Source: Xylanivirga thermophila
Lineage (GTDB): Bacteria > Bacillota > Clostridia > Caldicoprobacterales > Xylanivirgaceae
Direction of reading: 5' to 3'
DNA length: 55,341 nt
Assembly: GCF_004138105.1 (NCBI RefSeq)
Contig: NZ_RXHQ01000017.1
Location: forward strand, 1-55,341
Positions within the stretch are counted from its first letter, which is position 1. Each line of letters starts with the position of its first letter. Positions 1 to 7,546 of this stretch are shown here, piece after piece. The notes below the pieces were generated by a model. The model saw nothing but the letters and a program-made list of their open reading frames with translations, searched no databases and was not told where the DNA came from. Position numbers and translations under genes: made by a program.

Positions 1-2
1 CG

Positions 3-64
3 TTGTCAAGGTTGGGTAGTATTTTCTCGTATACACTCGAAAATCTCCACCCTCCCCTTGACAA
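3..64. repeat. Inverted repeat at window edge
   Basis: TTGTCAAGG at 3-11 is matched by its exact reverse complement CCTTGACAA at 56-64, with a 44-base loop that has further G/C-rich pairing potential beside the stem (GGTTGGG against CCACCCTCC). No coding frame of note covers it. It could be the end of a transcript that starts outside the window, or an operator pair. The context to the left is missing. Confidence 0.35.
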
Positions 65-161
65 GAGGAAGTAAATGGATAAGTATGATTTTCTCAAAAG
101 TGTTGCATTTAATATTGCAATTTAGATTTAAAAATTTTTTAAAAAATTTTTAAAAAATGGG

Positions 162-190
162 TTGACTGTAATTGGAATTATTGGTAATAT
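162..190 (+). promoter_or_regulatory. Sigma-A-type promoter of abrB
   Basis: TTGACT at 162-167 and TATA-like TAATAT at 185-190 are 17 bases apart, an almost ideal vegetative promoter. An A/T tract lies directly upstream (128-158) and could act as an UP element. The ATG of abrB lies about 50 bases downstream. Confidence 0.7.
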
Positions 191-239
191 AAATACGGAG
201 TCTATGTCGAATTTTGTATTTATATAATGGAGGGAGAAA

Positions 240-491
240 ATGATGAAATCAACAGGAATTGTAAGAAAAGTAGATGAATTAGGAAGGGTGGTTATTCCAA
301 TCGAGCTTAGGCGCACACTTGGAATAGAGCAAAAAGATGCCCTTGAAATTTATGTAGACGGAGAACAAATAATACTTAAAAAGTACCAACCTGCTTGTAT
401 TTTCTGTGAAGATGCAAGGGATGTACAGGTTTACAAAGGCAAAAACATCTGCAAAAATTGCCTTGCAGAGCTTAAAGAAAAGGACATATAA
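240..491 (+). CDS. abrB: AbrB-family transition-state regulator
   Basis: This 83-residue protein is a DNA-binding regulator of the AbrB/SpoVT swapped-hairpin family, which represses post-exponential genes in spore-formers. Residues 1-50 carry the family signature (MKSTGIVRKVDELGRVVIP, then a LRRTLGI segment). The C-terminal third holds two CxxC pairs (C53/C56 and C71/C74) spaced like a small zinc ribbon; I believe this tail also occurs in clostridial AbrB proteins, and it is absent from B. subtilis AbrB. GGAGGG lies 6 bases before the ATG. A second ATG directly follows, so the start could be one codon later. It has its own promoter and converges on rsmI, an order also known from Bacillus. The gene is complete. 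Confidence 0.93.
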   Translation: MMKSTGIVRKVDELGRVVIPIELRRTLGIEQKDALEIYVDGEQIILKKYQPACIFCEDARDVQVYKGKNICKNCLAELKEKDI

Positions 492-523
492 TTATTAAAC
501 ATCTAAATTCGACATTTTTCTAC

Positions 524-550
524 AAAAGCAGCGAAAATCGCTGCTTTTTT
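524..550. terminator. Bidirectional terminator between abrB and rsmI
   Basis: AAAAGCAGCGA (524-534) pairs perfectly with TCGCTGCTTTT (538-548) around a 3-base loop, with T-rich ends on both strands. It lies exactly between the converging stop codons of abrB and rsmI and can serve both. Confidence 0.85.
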
Positions 551-1403
551 ATTTATCTTTTATATCCGAAATTCCAATTCCGTATTTATAAACCTGGCTT
601 TTAGGAATCCCCCTATCCTTAGCCACCCTCTTTATTGCATCCTTCTTGCTAATACCCATGGATATGTAATCCTTTATATGCTCCTCTATGCTTATATCAT
701 CAAAAGAATTTTCTTTAGTATCCTCTGCCCCTTCTATTACCAGAACAAATTCACCCTTAGGCGGTTTTTGACTGAAATACTCTAGTGTACCTTCAATATC
801 CATCCTAAGCACTTCTTCATATACTTTTGTAAGCTCCCTTACTACTGCAATCGGCCGATTCCCAAGCATATCCTTCAGATCCTTTAATGTCCTTAAAAGC
901 CTATGTGGGGCTTCGTATAGTATAATGGTCCGTTTTTCGTCCCTTATCTCTTCTAGACGAGTTTTTCGCTCTTTTTTATCTACAGATAAAAAACCCTCAA
1001 ACACAAATCTATCTGTAGGCAGCCCTGATAGCACCAAAGCGCTTATACCTGCACTAGCACCAGGTATTATGGTAGTAGATACCCCATTTTCATATGCCAT
1101 GATATTTAGGTCATACCCTGGATCAGATATACCGGGCATCCCTGCATCGGTGACCAAGGCCACATTATAGCCATCCTTCAAAAGTTCTACTATATGCTCT
1201 CCGCTTTTTTGTTTGTTATGCTCATGATAACTTATAAGGGGCTTTTGTATATCAAAATAGTTAAGTAGCTTTATGGTACGACGGGTATCCTCAGCTGCTA
1301 TATAATCAACCATCTTCAATACCTTTAAAGCCCTAAGTGTTATATCATCAAGATTGCCTATGGGAGTTGCACATAGGTATAGCATTCCTTTACTGCTGTC
1401 CAT
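549..1403 (-). CDS. rsmI: 16S rRNA (cytidine1402-2'-O)-methyltransferase RsmI
   Basis: RsmI uses S-adenosylmethionine to methylate the ribose of C1402 in 16S rRNA, helping decoding in the P site. The 284-residue length is normal for the family. Signature segments are near the N-terminus (ATPIGNLDDITLRAL, then AEDTRRT) and in the middle (GMPGISDPG and PGASAG), which form the tetrapyrrole-methylase fold's SAM pocket. The C-terminal helical segment ends with a KKDAIKRVAKDRGIPKSQVY motif typical of RsmI. It overlaps the upstream methyltransferase gene by 14 bases, so the two are translationally coupled, and it converges on abrB. Nothing is unusual. Confidence 0.95.
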   Translation of the reverse strand: MDSSKGMLYLCATPIGNLDDITLRALKVLKMVDYIAAEDTRRTIKLLNYFDIQKPLISYHEHNKQKSGEHIVELLKDGYNVALVTDAGMPGISDPGYDLNIMAYENGVSTTIIPGASAGISALVLSGLPTDRFVFEGFLSVDKKERKTRLEEIRDEKRTIILYEAPHRLLRTLKDLKDMLGNRPIAVVRELTKVYEEVLRMDIEGTLEYFSQKPPKGEFVLVIEGAEDTKENSFDDISIEEHIKDYISMGISKKDAIKRVAKDRGIPKSQVYKYGIGISDIKDK

Positions 1404-2163
1404 TATAATTCACCTTGCTTTTCATATCTATTCCATATATTTTGCACAATTGAGGTGTATAGTTGCCCTCCTCATCATATATAAAAAGGGGCGGGAGGCA
1501 GTCAATAGATGGTTTACCTCCAAGTATACCTTCTATAAGCACCAAACTTGGAGGCTTCGACTGATTTTTATGCACCATCTGTATGCGTTTGGGCTCAATA
1601 TTGTACTCACGCATTCCACATACTATATCAATAAGTCTATCTGGCCTATGAACCATAGAAAATCTCCCGCCAAACCGCAAAAGGCGACTAGCTGCTGATA
1701 TTACATCCTTAAGCGTGCATAATATTTCATGGCGGGCTATAGCCTTTTTATCATTTGGGTTTACTATGCCACTGCCTACCTTTTTGTATGGTGGATTGGA
1801 TACCACCACATCAAAGCTACCAGCTTCCAAATATGCGTGGGCAATCTTTATGTCACCTTCCGATATATCCACCCTATCCTCAAGTTCATTTAACGCTACA
1901 CTACGTCTAGCCATATCCACCATATCATGCTGTATCTCTATTCCACGTATATACCTAGCATTGGTTTTGCCGCATAGCAATATGGGTATTATCCCCGTCC
2001 CAGTCCCTAGATCAGCCACCATATCGCCGCTATTTACCCTTGCAAATGATGATAGGAGTATGGCATCGGTACCAAAGCAAAACTTTGACTTATCCTGTAT
2101 TATCCTAAGCCCTTTGAGTTGCAAATCATCTATTCTTTCCCCATCTTTCATTATCAATTCCAT
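1390..2163 (-). CDS. tRNA1(Val) adenine-N6 methyltransferase family (YabB/TrmN6-like)
   Basis: A class I SAM-dependent methyltransferase of 257 residues. Motif I is DLGTGTGI at residues 51-58, and the N6-adenine/glutamine methyltransferase motif NPPY is at 123-126. The overall pattern, with an early GTDAILLSSFA segment, matches the YabB/TrmN6 group that modifies adenine 37 of tRNA1(Val) in E. coli. The order yabB, rsmI and convergent abrB is also found in Bacillus, which supports the assignment; the tRNA target here is inferred. An AGGAG lies about 12 bases before the ATG. It overlaps rsmI by 14 bases and follows the TlpA gene by 9 bases. Confidence 0.85.
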   Translation of the reverse strand: MELIMKDGERIDDLQLKGLRIIQDKSKFCFGTDAILLSSFARVNSGDMVADLGTGTGIIPILLCGKTNARYIRGIEIQHDMVDMARRSVALNELEDRVDISEGDIKIAHAYLEAGSFDVVVSNPPYKKVGSGIVNPNDKKAIARHEILCTLKDVISAASRLLRFGGRFSMVHRPDRLIDIVCGMREYNIEPKRIQMVHKNQSKPPSLVLIEGILGGKPSIDCLPPLFIYDEEGNYTPQLCKIYGIDMKSKVNYNGQQ

Positions 2164-2172
2164 AGTTAGTTT

Positions 2173-2808
2173 TTACTCCTGTGCAAGTTTTATAAAGGCC
2201 TCCATCTGTTTCTTATCAATGAAGGGACCTACTCTAACATATCGAATAGTACCCTCTTTGTCAATAATAAATGTGGTAGGTATACCGGAGAGAGGATATA
2301 TTTGATTATACCTTTGGGCTATATGACTATCCTCATCAAGTAATACAGGGAAGGTGTATTTTTGCCTTTCAATAAATTTAGACACGCCACCTTTAGCCCG
2401 TTTAACATCGTCTCCCCCTTTCAATTCTATATTTGTAGAACTTATTGCTAAGACTGCTGCATCCTTATCTACATATTCATGATGCAATTCCTGCATATGT
2501 GGCATTTCTGCCTTACAGGGAGGACACCATGTCGCCCAGAAATTTAAAAATACTACCTTGCCATTATAATCGGATAATTTAACGATATTACCTTCCAAAT
2601 CCTTCAGTTCAAAATCCTCGATAGGCTCATCTATCACAAGATAGTCATACCCTTCTAAAAGATCTGCAGTATCTTTATTATCGTTATCCTGCTGGTCTAG
2701 TTCCATATCTTTATCCCTATTATCCTTTTTCCCAGAAGTACACGCTATAAGCCCCATCATCACCACTATAATCATTAACATTATAAAAAACTTTGTATGC
2801 TTTTTCAT
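2173..2808 (-). CDS. TlpA/ResA-type thioredoxin-fold lipoprotein
   Basis: A membrane-anchored thiol-disulfide oxidoreductase acting outside the cytoplasm. A lipoprotein signal peptide ends at C23 (LIAC). An acidic Asp/Gln-rich linker follows to about residue 50, then a TlpA/AhpC-type thioredoxin domain with the active site WCPPC (C95, C98) and a later GIPTTFIID cis-proline loop. The start is placed at the ATG preceded by GAGGTGAT six bases away; an ATG six codons earlier lies inside that site and is unlikely. It is immediately downstream of ccdA, the membrane partner that passes electrons from cytoplasmic thioredoxin. In Gram-positives such pairs serve cytochrome c maturation, spore formation or repair of exported proteins; no haem gene is nearby, so the substrate is open. 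Confidence 0.88.
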   Translation of the reverse strand: MKKHTKFFIMLMIIVVMMGLIACTSGKKDNRDKDMELDQQDNDNKDTADLLEGYDYLVIDEPIEDFELKDLEGNIVKLSDYNGKVVFLNFWATWCPPCKAEMPHMQELHHEYVDKDAAVLAISSTNIELKGGDDVKRAKGGVSKFIERQKYTFPVLLDEDSHIAQRYNQIYPLSGIPTTFIIDKEGTIRYVRVGPFIDKKQMEAFIKLAQE

Positions 2809-2834
2809 GAATAGATCACCTCTCATATATTTCG

Positions 2835-3509
2835 TTAAATTATGCCAATAAGCATCAGCACCCCTAATAATATAAGTACAATGCCGCTTATAAGCTTTAT
2901 GGTACCCATATATTTATATAATCCCCTTATATGCCCCCATATAATATCGAGCATTAAAGCGATCAGGATAAAGGGGAGCGCAAGTCCAAGTGCATATACA
3001 GCCAAAAGACCCATTCCGAAAGAAACGGTAGCAGCATTTCCTGCCATTATAAGCACAGATGCAAGTAGTGGTCCTACACAGGGTGTCCAACCAATGGAAA
3101 AGACCAATCCCATTAAAAATGAGGAAGCAAAGCTTATACCCTTTGGCATCACATTTAAACGCTTTTCATAGTTTAAAAATGGTATAGGCACCAGACCGGA
3201 CTGAAAAACGCCAAAAAATATTACAATAATACCACCTATCTTTGATATTACATATCGATGTTGCTGCAAAAATCTGCCTACAGATGTGGCCACAGCCCCT
3301 AAAACGATAAACATCAATGAAAAACCTGCTACAAATCCTATGGAGTTTATAATAAGCCTCTTACGACCTTGAGCATCATCTATAATATCCTGAGCCGACT
3401 GCCCTGCCAAATAAGTAATATACGCAGGTATAAGCGGAAGTATACATGGAGATAGAAAAGATGCCAAGCCCTCAAAAAAAACAGCGACAAAAGTTAGACT
3501 TCCTTTCAT
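2835..3509 (-). CDS. ccdA: CcdA/DsbD-type membrane thiol electron carrier
   Basis: A polytopic protein of 224 residues with six predicted membrane segments. It carries the two conserved cysteine-proline sites of the CcdA family, one near the N-terminus (FLSPCILPLIPAY) and one in the middle (GWTPCVGPLL). CcdA moves reducing equivalents from cytoplasmic thioredoxin to extracytoplasmic thioredoxin-like proteins. The TlpA-type lipoprotein gene follows within 30 bases and is the evident partner. The start is the ATG at 3509, which has GGGAGG seven bases upstream; the TTG two codons earlier is too close to that site. The upstream neighbour is divergent. Confidence 0.9.
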   Translation of the reverse strand: MKGSLTFVAVFFEGLASFLSPCILPLIPAYITYLAGQSAQDIIDDAQGRKRLIINSIGFVAGFSLMFIVLGAVATSVGRFLQQHRYVISKIGGIIVIFFGVFQSGLVPIPFLNYEKRLNVMPKGISFASSFLMGLVFSIGWTPCVGPLLASVLIMAGNAATVSFGMGLLAVYALGLALPFILIALMLDIIWGHIRGLYKYMGTIKLISGIVLILLGVLMLIGII

Positions 3510-3551
3510 TAGCAAACCTCCCAGTTAATATTTTCCATACAAATATGCGTA

Positions 3552-3579
3552 TTGTTCTTCTCTTCCATTATGTTATAAT
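3552..3579 (+). promoter_or_regulatory. Promoter of the convergent polymerase-like gene
   Basis: TTGTTC at 3552-3557 and TATAAT at 3574-3579 are 16 bases apart, and the ATG of the plus-strand gene lies 24 bases after the -10 box. It gives this gene expression independent of the minus-strand polysaccharide operon. Confidence 0.55.
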
Positions 3580-3602
3580 AAATTGATTGGAGGAAATACA
3601 TC

Positions 3603-4745
3603 ATGGACAAAGTAACTATTTTTTGCATATTGTGTATATGGATTTCGCCATTTACTGCTCCAATTGCAGTTATAATCTTTTTTAAGTCATTTATAAACCA
3701 GTTATGGAGTGGTAACACAAAAATTATTGTAAATTCATCGTTCTTTGCCCCAGGCATGCTATTTTTGGCATCCAGTCTGTTGGGAGCAATAATATGTAAA
3801 AATTACATAAATATAATAGCCACCCTAATTATAATATTAGCCTATATCATATTTGGCGTATATGTAGAATATTCTCTAAAGGAAAATCAAATTATTCCCC
3901 TTATAAAAATTATGATTTTCCTAAGCTTTATAAGTGCCATAATAGGGTTTCTACAAAAGGCATTTATCTCTCTAGTACAGGATCGTATAATATCTACGTT
4001 TTATAATGCAAATTATTATGCCTACATCTTGGAAATAATATTTATACTGACTTTAAGTATCTACCCCCATATTAAATCTAGAAATGAAAAGTTAATTATG
4101 TGGGTAATAAATCTTCTAAATATAGTTGCCCTATACCTTACCGGCTGTCGTACTGCCATATTTGCCGTTGCAGTAGCTATTATATTTTATTTTGTGATCA
4201 CTAAAAATCGCACCTTTATCATATTTACTGCATGTATGCTTTTTGCAGGACTAATAAGTATATATATAAACCCAAATTTAATTCCTAGGTTCAGCGTAAT
4301 TGGTAAAAATATTGATCAGCGTAGGCTTTACTGGAATGTAGCCATAATAGGCATAAAGGAAAATCCATTATGGGGGCGGGGCTTTTTATCATTTCTATGG
4401 TTTGCACCGAAATACGGAGTATATGCCCCCCACTCACATAATATGTACTTAAATCTTTGGCTTGAATTTGGCATCTTAGGCATAGTATCTATAATTTGGA
4501 TGTTTGGACGTGTCATAAAGAGCTGCCTTTTCTGCATAAAAAATAGCAGCTACCCGCAAATTGGGGCAGCTGTACTCTCTATACTTGTAGCCTCCCTTAT
4601 ACATGGCATTACCGATATCACCATGATAGGAGCTCAAACATCCCTTATATTTCTGACAGTAATAGTAATACCTTTTGTGATAGAAAAGGCAACAAAATCA
4701 CCTGGCCCCTTGTCCAGTGAAAACGACACCAATAGTACGCCATAA
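3603..4745 (+). CDS. O-antigen ligase/polymerase-family membrane protein
   Basis: A polytopic membrane protein of 380 residues with about ten hydrophobic segments. The O-antigen ligase/Wzy_C signature is present: an extracellular loop with a GRGFLSFLWFAP segment, then HSHNMYLNLWLEFGILG near residues 275-295. Members either polymerise lipid-linked repeat units or ligate glycans to acceptors. GGAGG lies 8 bases before the ATG. The gene stands alone on the plus strand at the 3' end of the polysaccharide operon, and its last 48 bases overlap the 3' end of the phosphoglycosyl transferase gene. A second protein of this superfamily lies in the operon (16125-17456), so one may be the polymerase and the other a ligase or a polymerase for another glycan. 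Specificity cannot be read from sequence. Confidence 0.8.
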   Translation: MDKVTIFCILCIWISPFTAPIAVIIFFKSFINQLWSGNTKIIVNSSFFAPGMLFLASSLLGAIICKNYINIIATLIIILAYIIFGVYVEYSLKENQIIPLIKIMIFLSFISAIIGFLQKAFISLVQDRIISTFYNANYYAYILEIIFILTLSIYPHIKSRNEKLIMWVINLLNIVALYLTGCRTAIFAVAVAIIFYFVITKNRTFIIFTACMLFAGLISIYINPNLIPRFSVIGKNIDQRRLYWNVAIIGIKENPLWGRGFLSFLWFAPKYGVYAPHSHNMYLNLWLEFGILGIVSIIWMFGRVIKSCLFCIKNSSYPQIGAAVLSILVASLIHGITDITMIGAQTSLIFLTVIVIPFVIEKATKSPGPLSSENDTNSTP

Positions 4746-5360
4746 TATCCATATATCCTCTTTAAATGACAGGCGTTCTATATACTTTAGATCATATTCC
4801 ACCGTCTCACCAAGGGTAAGCTCACCCCGCCCCATTACCTGGGCTAGCCCTGTAATTCCCGGCTTTACATTCAACCTCTGCCTATGATAACCGGTATATC
4901 TATAAACCACTTCAAAAATCTCCGGGCGGGGGCCTATGAGACTCATATCACCCTTTATTACATTCCATAGCTGGGGCAGCTCATCTAAACTCGTTCTGCG
5001 AAGGAATGCACCTACCCCCGTTATCCTACCGTCATCCTCGCTTTGAAATATAAATTCATCCAGTTTTTCCTGATCTATATTGAGTTTAAATCCCCTATCA
5101 GCACCCATTGTCATAGTACGAAATTTATATATTATAAATGGATTGCCATAAAGCCCTGCCCTTTTTTGCTTGAATATAACAGTCCCTTGAGAATCACATT
5201 TTATTATTATACCAATTATGATCATAATCGGAAGTAAAATTATAAATACAGGTATAGCAATTAACAGATCAAAGATTCTCTTGCCAATTCGCACATAAAA
5301 TCCCGGTTCAGGCCCTTTTCCCATATTTTTCTGCGATGTCTCTAACGGCATCAATGACAT
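4698..5360 (-). CDS. Small phosphoglycosyl transferase (initiating sugar-1-P transferase)
   Basis: A monotopic polyprenol-phosphate phosphoglycosyl transferase of about 220 residues. It transfers a sugar-1-phosphate from UDP-sugar to undecaprenyl phosphate and so starts repeat-unit synthesis. It has one N-terminal re-entrant hydrophobic helix ([20 protein letters not shown]), then the family blocks [38 protein letters not shown] and IGPRPE. It lacks the extra N-terminal membrane domain of WbaP/WcaJ-type enzymes, so it is PglC-sized. The start with AGGAGG nine bases upstream (ATG 5360) is preferred to the ATG at 5369. Its 5' end lies inside the aminotransferase gene, implying coupled translation, and its 3' end overlaps the convergent polymerase gene. 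It is the last gene of the operon. Confidence 0.88.
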   Translation of the reverse strand: MSLMPLETSQKNMGKGPEPGFYVRIGKRIFDLLIAIPVFIILLPIMIIIGIIIKCDSQGTVIFKQKRAGLYGNPFIIYKFRTMTMGADRGFKLNIDQEKLDEFIFQSEDDGRITGVGAFLRRTSLDELPQLWNVIKGDMSLIGPRPEIFEVVYRYTGYHRQRLNVKPGITGLAQVMGRGELTLGETVEYDLKYIERLSFKEDIWILWRTIGVVFTGQGAR

Positions 5361-6489
5361 AGCAAACATCCTCCTGTGTCATCTTGGGATATAAAGGCAG
5401 AGAAATTATACGCCTGTATATATCTTCTGCTACTGGAAAATCTCCCGCCTTATAGCCATACCTATCCCTGTAATATGGATGAAGGTGAATAGGAATAAAG
5501 TGCACGCTAACCCCTATATTTCTTGCCTTTAGCTCCTCTATAAAGGCATTCCGATCTATATTTAGACTATCCTCATTTATACGTATCACATACAAATGCC
5601 ATGCATGGCGTCCATAATTCTTTACATAAGGCACCTCTATAGCATCCATGTCTCCAAATGCATCGTTATACATCCTAGCATACAACTCCCGCCTCTTCTG
5701 AAACTCCTCCAATCTATCTAGTTGATGTAGTCCTAGAGAGGCCTGTATATCGGTCATATTATACTTATAACCCGGATATTCTACCTCATAATACCATGAT
5801 CCAGTATCCGAATACCTATTCCATGCATTCCTGCTCATTCCATGGAGGCTCATAACCCTTGCCCGTTCTGCCAGTTCATCATCATCGGTAACTAACATGC
5901 CACCCTCTCCGGTAGTAATATTCTTAGTGGCATAGAAACTAAAGGATGTAGTATTACCTATAGTACCTATATTTTTTCCCCTATAGGTTGTATATAATGC
6001 ATGGGCTGCATCCTCTGATACAAAAAGATTATGACGCTTTGCTATATACATTATATCGTCCATATCGCATGCCTGACCTGCATAATGTACAGGCACAATG
6101 GCCTTTGTCCGGTCCGTTATTTTCTCCTCTAGCTTGTTTGGATCCATATTTCCAGTTAGAGGATCCACATCCACCAATACCGGCCTTGCACCAGTGTGTA
6201 TTATAGTATTTGCAGATGAAGCAAATGTAAGGGTGCTTGTTATAACCTCATCTCCCGAACCTATCCCTGCAGATAAAAGGGCCAAGTGCAATCCTGCAGT
6301 ACATGAATTTAATGCTATTGCATTTTTGCAGCCTATAAACTCACAAAATTTTTTCTCCAGCTTGTCCGTTTTAGGTCCCTTGCTAATCCAACCAGATTTT
6401 AATGTATCCACTACTTCATCTATCTCCTGCTGCCCTATTGTTGGAAGGGCATATGGCAAAAAATCATCACGTTTTCTAAAATTATTCAC
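5308..6489 (-). CDS. DegT/DnrJ/EryC1-family sugar aminotransferase
   Basis: A PLP-dependent aminotransferase of 393 residues that aminates keto-sugar nucleotides. The PLP lysine is K189 in SFYATKNITTGEGGM, with the preceding SEDAAHA aspartate block. It starts at a GTG with GGAGG eight bases upstream. The family includes PglE, PseC and ArnB. Its gene overlaps the small phosphoglycosyl transferase, and the same operon encodes a UDP-GlcNAc 4,6-dehydratase. The simplest reading is amination at C4 of UDP-4-keto-6-deoxy-GlcNAc, giving the sugar that the transferase then loads onto the lipid. This is inference from context; the other DegT enzyme at 11661-12767 fits the uronic acid pathway better. 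Confidence 0.85.
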   Translation of the reverse strand: MNNFRKRDDFLPYALPTIGQQEIDEVVDTLKSGWISKGPKTDKLEKKFCEFIGCKNAIALNSCTAGLHLALLSAGIGSGDEVITSTLTFASSANTIIHTGARPVLVDVDPLTGNMDPNKLEEKITDRTKAIVPVHYAGQACDMDDIMYIAKRHNLFVSEDAAHALYTTYRGKNIGTIGNTTSFSFYATKNITTGEGGMLVTDDDELAERARVMSLHGMSRNAWNRYSDTGSWYYEVEYPGYKYNMTDIQASLGLHQLDRLEEFQKRRELYARMYNDAFGDMDAIEVPYVKNYGRHAWHLYVIRINEDSLNIDRNAFIEELKARNIGVSVHFIPIHLHPYYRDRYGYKAGDFPVAEDIYRRIISLPLYPKMTQEDVCYVIDAVRDIAEKYGKRA

Positions 6490-6520
6490 TCTTTTATTCC
6501 TCCATATATGCTATCTTTCC

Positions 6521-7546
6521 TCATCTAGTTAAACCATTATGCTTATCAGATTGCATGCCTCGCCCCTGCATTACACAAAAACGCCAAAGTCCATCTAAAA
6601 AGCCTAGTCCATAGCTAAAATGCAGTATGAAAAAGGCAAATATAAGCATAAAAAAATATTTCCAGCCTTCCCTTGTGCATATAATGGACGCAGATATAAT
6701 ATTCCCCATCCCATAGCTTATACATATTAAAAACAATAACCACCTAAAGGGCGTATAAAAAAAGGATATAAAAGCACTCACTAAAAGTCCCATCACAAAT
6801 GCCATAGGTATAAGGCTTCTCAAACTAGGCACCTGATGATGCTTTTTTATCACCTTTACCTTCCAAAAACCATATTGATAATACTGTTTCCACAGCTTTC
6901 CAAAGGAGGACCGGGTATAATAAAACGATCTTATAAAAGGACTTAAAAGTATCTTACCTCCCGATTTTACAAGGCGGAAATTAAGCTCATCATCTTGATT
7001 TCTTACAAGCTCCTCATCAAATAGCCCTATCCGTTCAAACACCTCCCGCCTATATGCTCCAAATGCCAACGTATCCACAAGCTGTTCCTCCTTGGAATAC
7101 CTAAACTTAGCATTTCCTACCCCAAATGGTGAACTCATGGCAAGGGATATGGCCTGGGACTTATAATCCTCATTTATACTCTCAATAGGGCCACCTACAC
7201 AATCTATATAGGGCTTCTTATTTAGAATATCTACTGCATTTTTAACAAAATCCCTATCCATATAGCTATGCCCGTCCATACGTATTATAATATCACCCAA
7301 AGACCTTCGTATGCCTATATTCATGGCAGTTGGAGCAGTCTTTTTAGGATTATCCAACAAACTCACGTTAGAAAACTTAGTCAGATATTCATCTTGTATT
7401 ATCCCCCTTGTATTATCATCGGACATACCGTCAATTACCAATATCTCCATACATTCACGGGGATAATCCTGGGACAATATGGAGTCTAAACACTCCCTTA
7501 TATGCACCTCTTCATTCCTAATGGGTACTATCACCGATACCTTCAT
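6521..7546 (-). CDS. Family 2 glycosyltransferase, membrane-associated
   Basis: A GT-A fold glycosyltransferase of 341 residues. The N-terminal 220 residues carry VSVIVPIRNEE, a DGMSDDNT block, the DGHS metal-binding aspartate region and a NQDDELNFRL acceptor motif. Residues about 235-330 hold two or three membrane segments, as in ExoA-type succinoglycan enzymes, placing it at the inner face of the membrane where it extends the lipid-linked oligosaccharide. AGGAGGG precedes the ATG. It overlaps the upstream GT4 fusion gene by 29 bases. Sugar donor and linkage are unknown. Confidence 0.85.
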   Translation of the reverse strand: MKVSVIVPIRNEEVHIRECLDSILSQDYPRECMEILVIDGMSDDNTRGIIQDEYLTKFSNVSLLDNPKKTAPTAMNIGIRRSLGDIIIRMDGHSYMDRDFVKNAVDILNKKPYIDCVGGPIESINEDYKSQAISLAMSSPFGVGNAKFRYSKEEQLVDTLAFGAYRREVFERIGLFDEELVRNQDDELNFRLVKSGGKILLSPFIRSFYYTRSSFGKLWKQYYQYGFWKVKVIKKHHQVPSLRSLIPMAFVMGLLVSAFISFFYTPFRWLLFLICISYGMGNIISASIICTREGWKYFFMLIFAFFILHFSYGLGFLDGLWRFCVMQGRGMQSDKHNGLTR

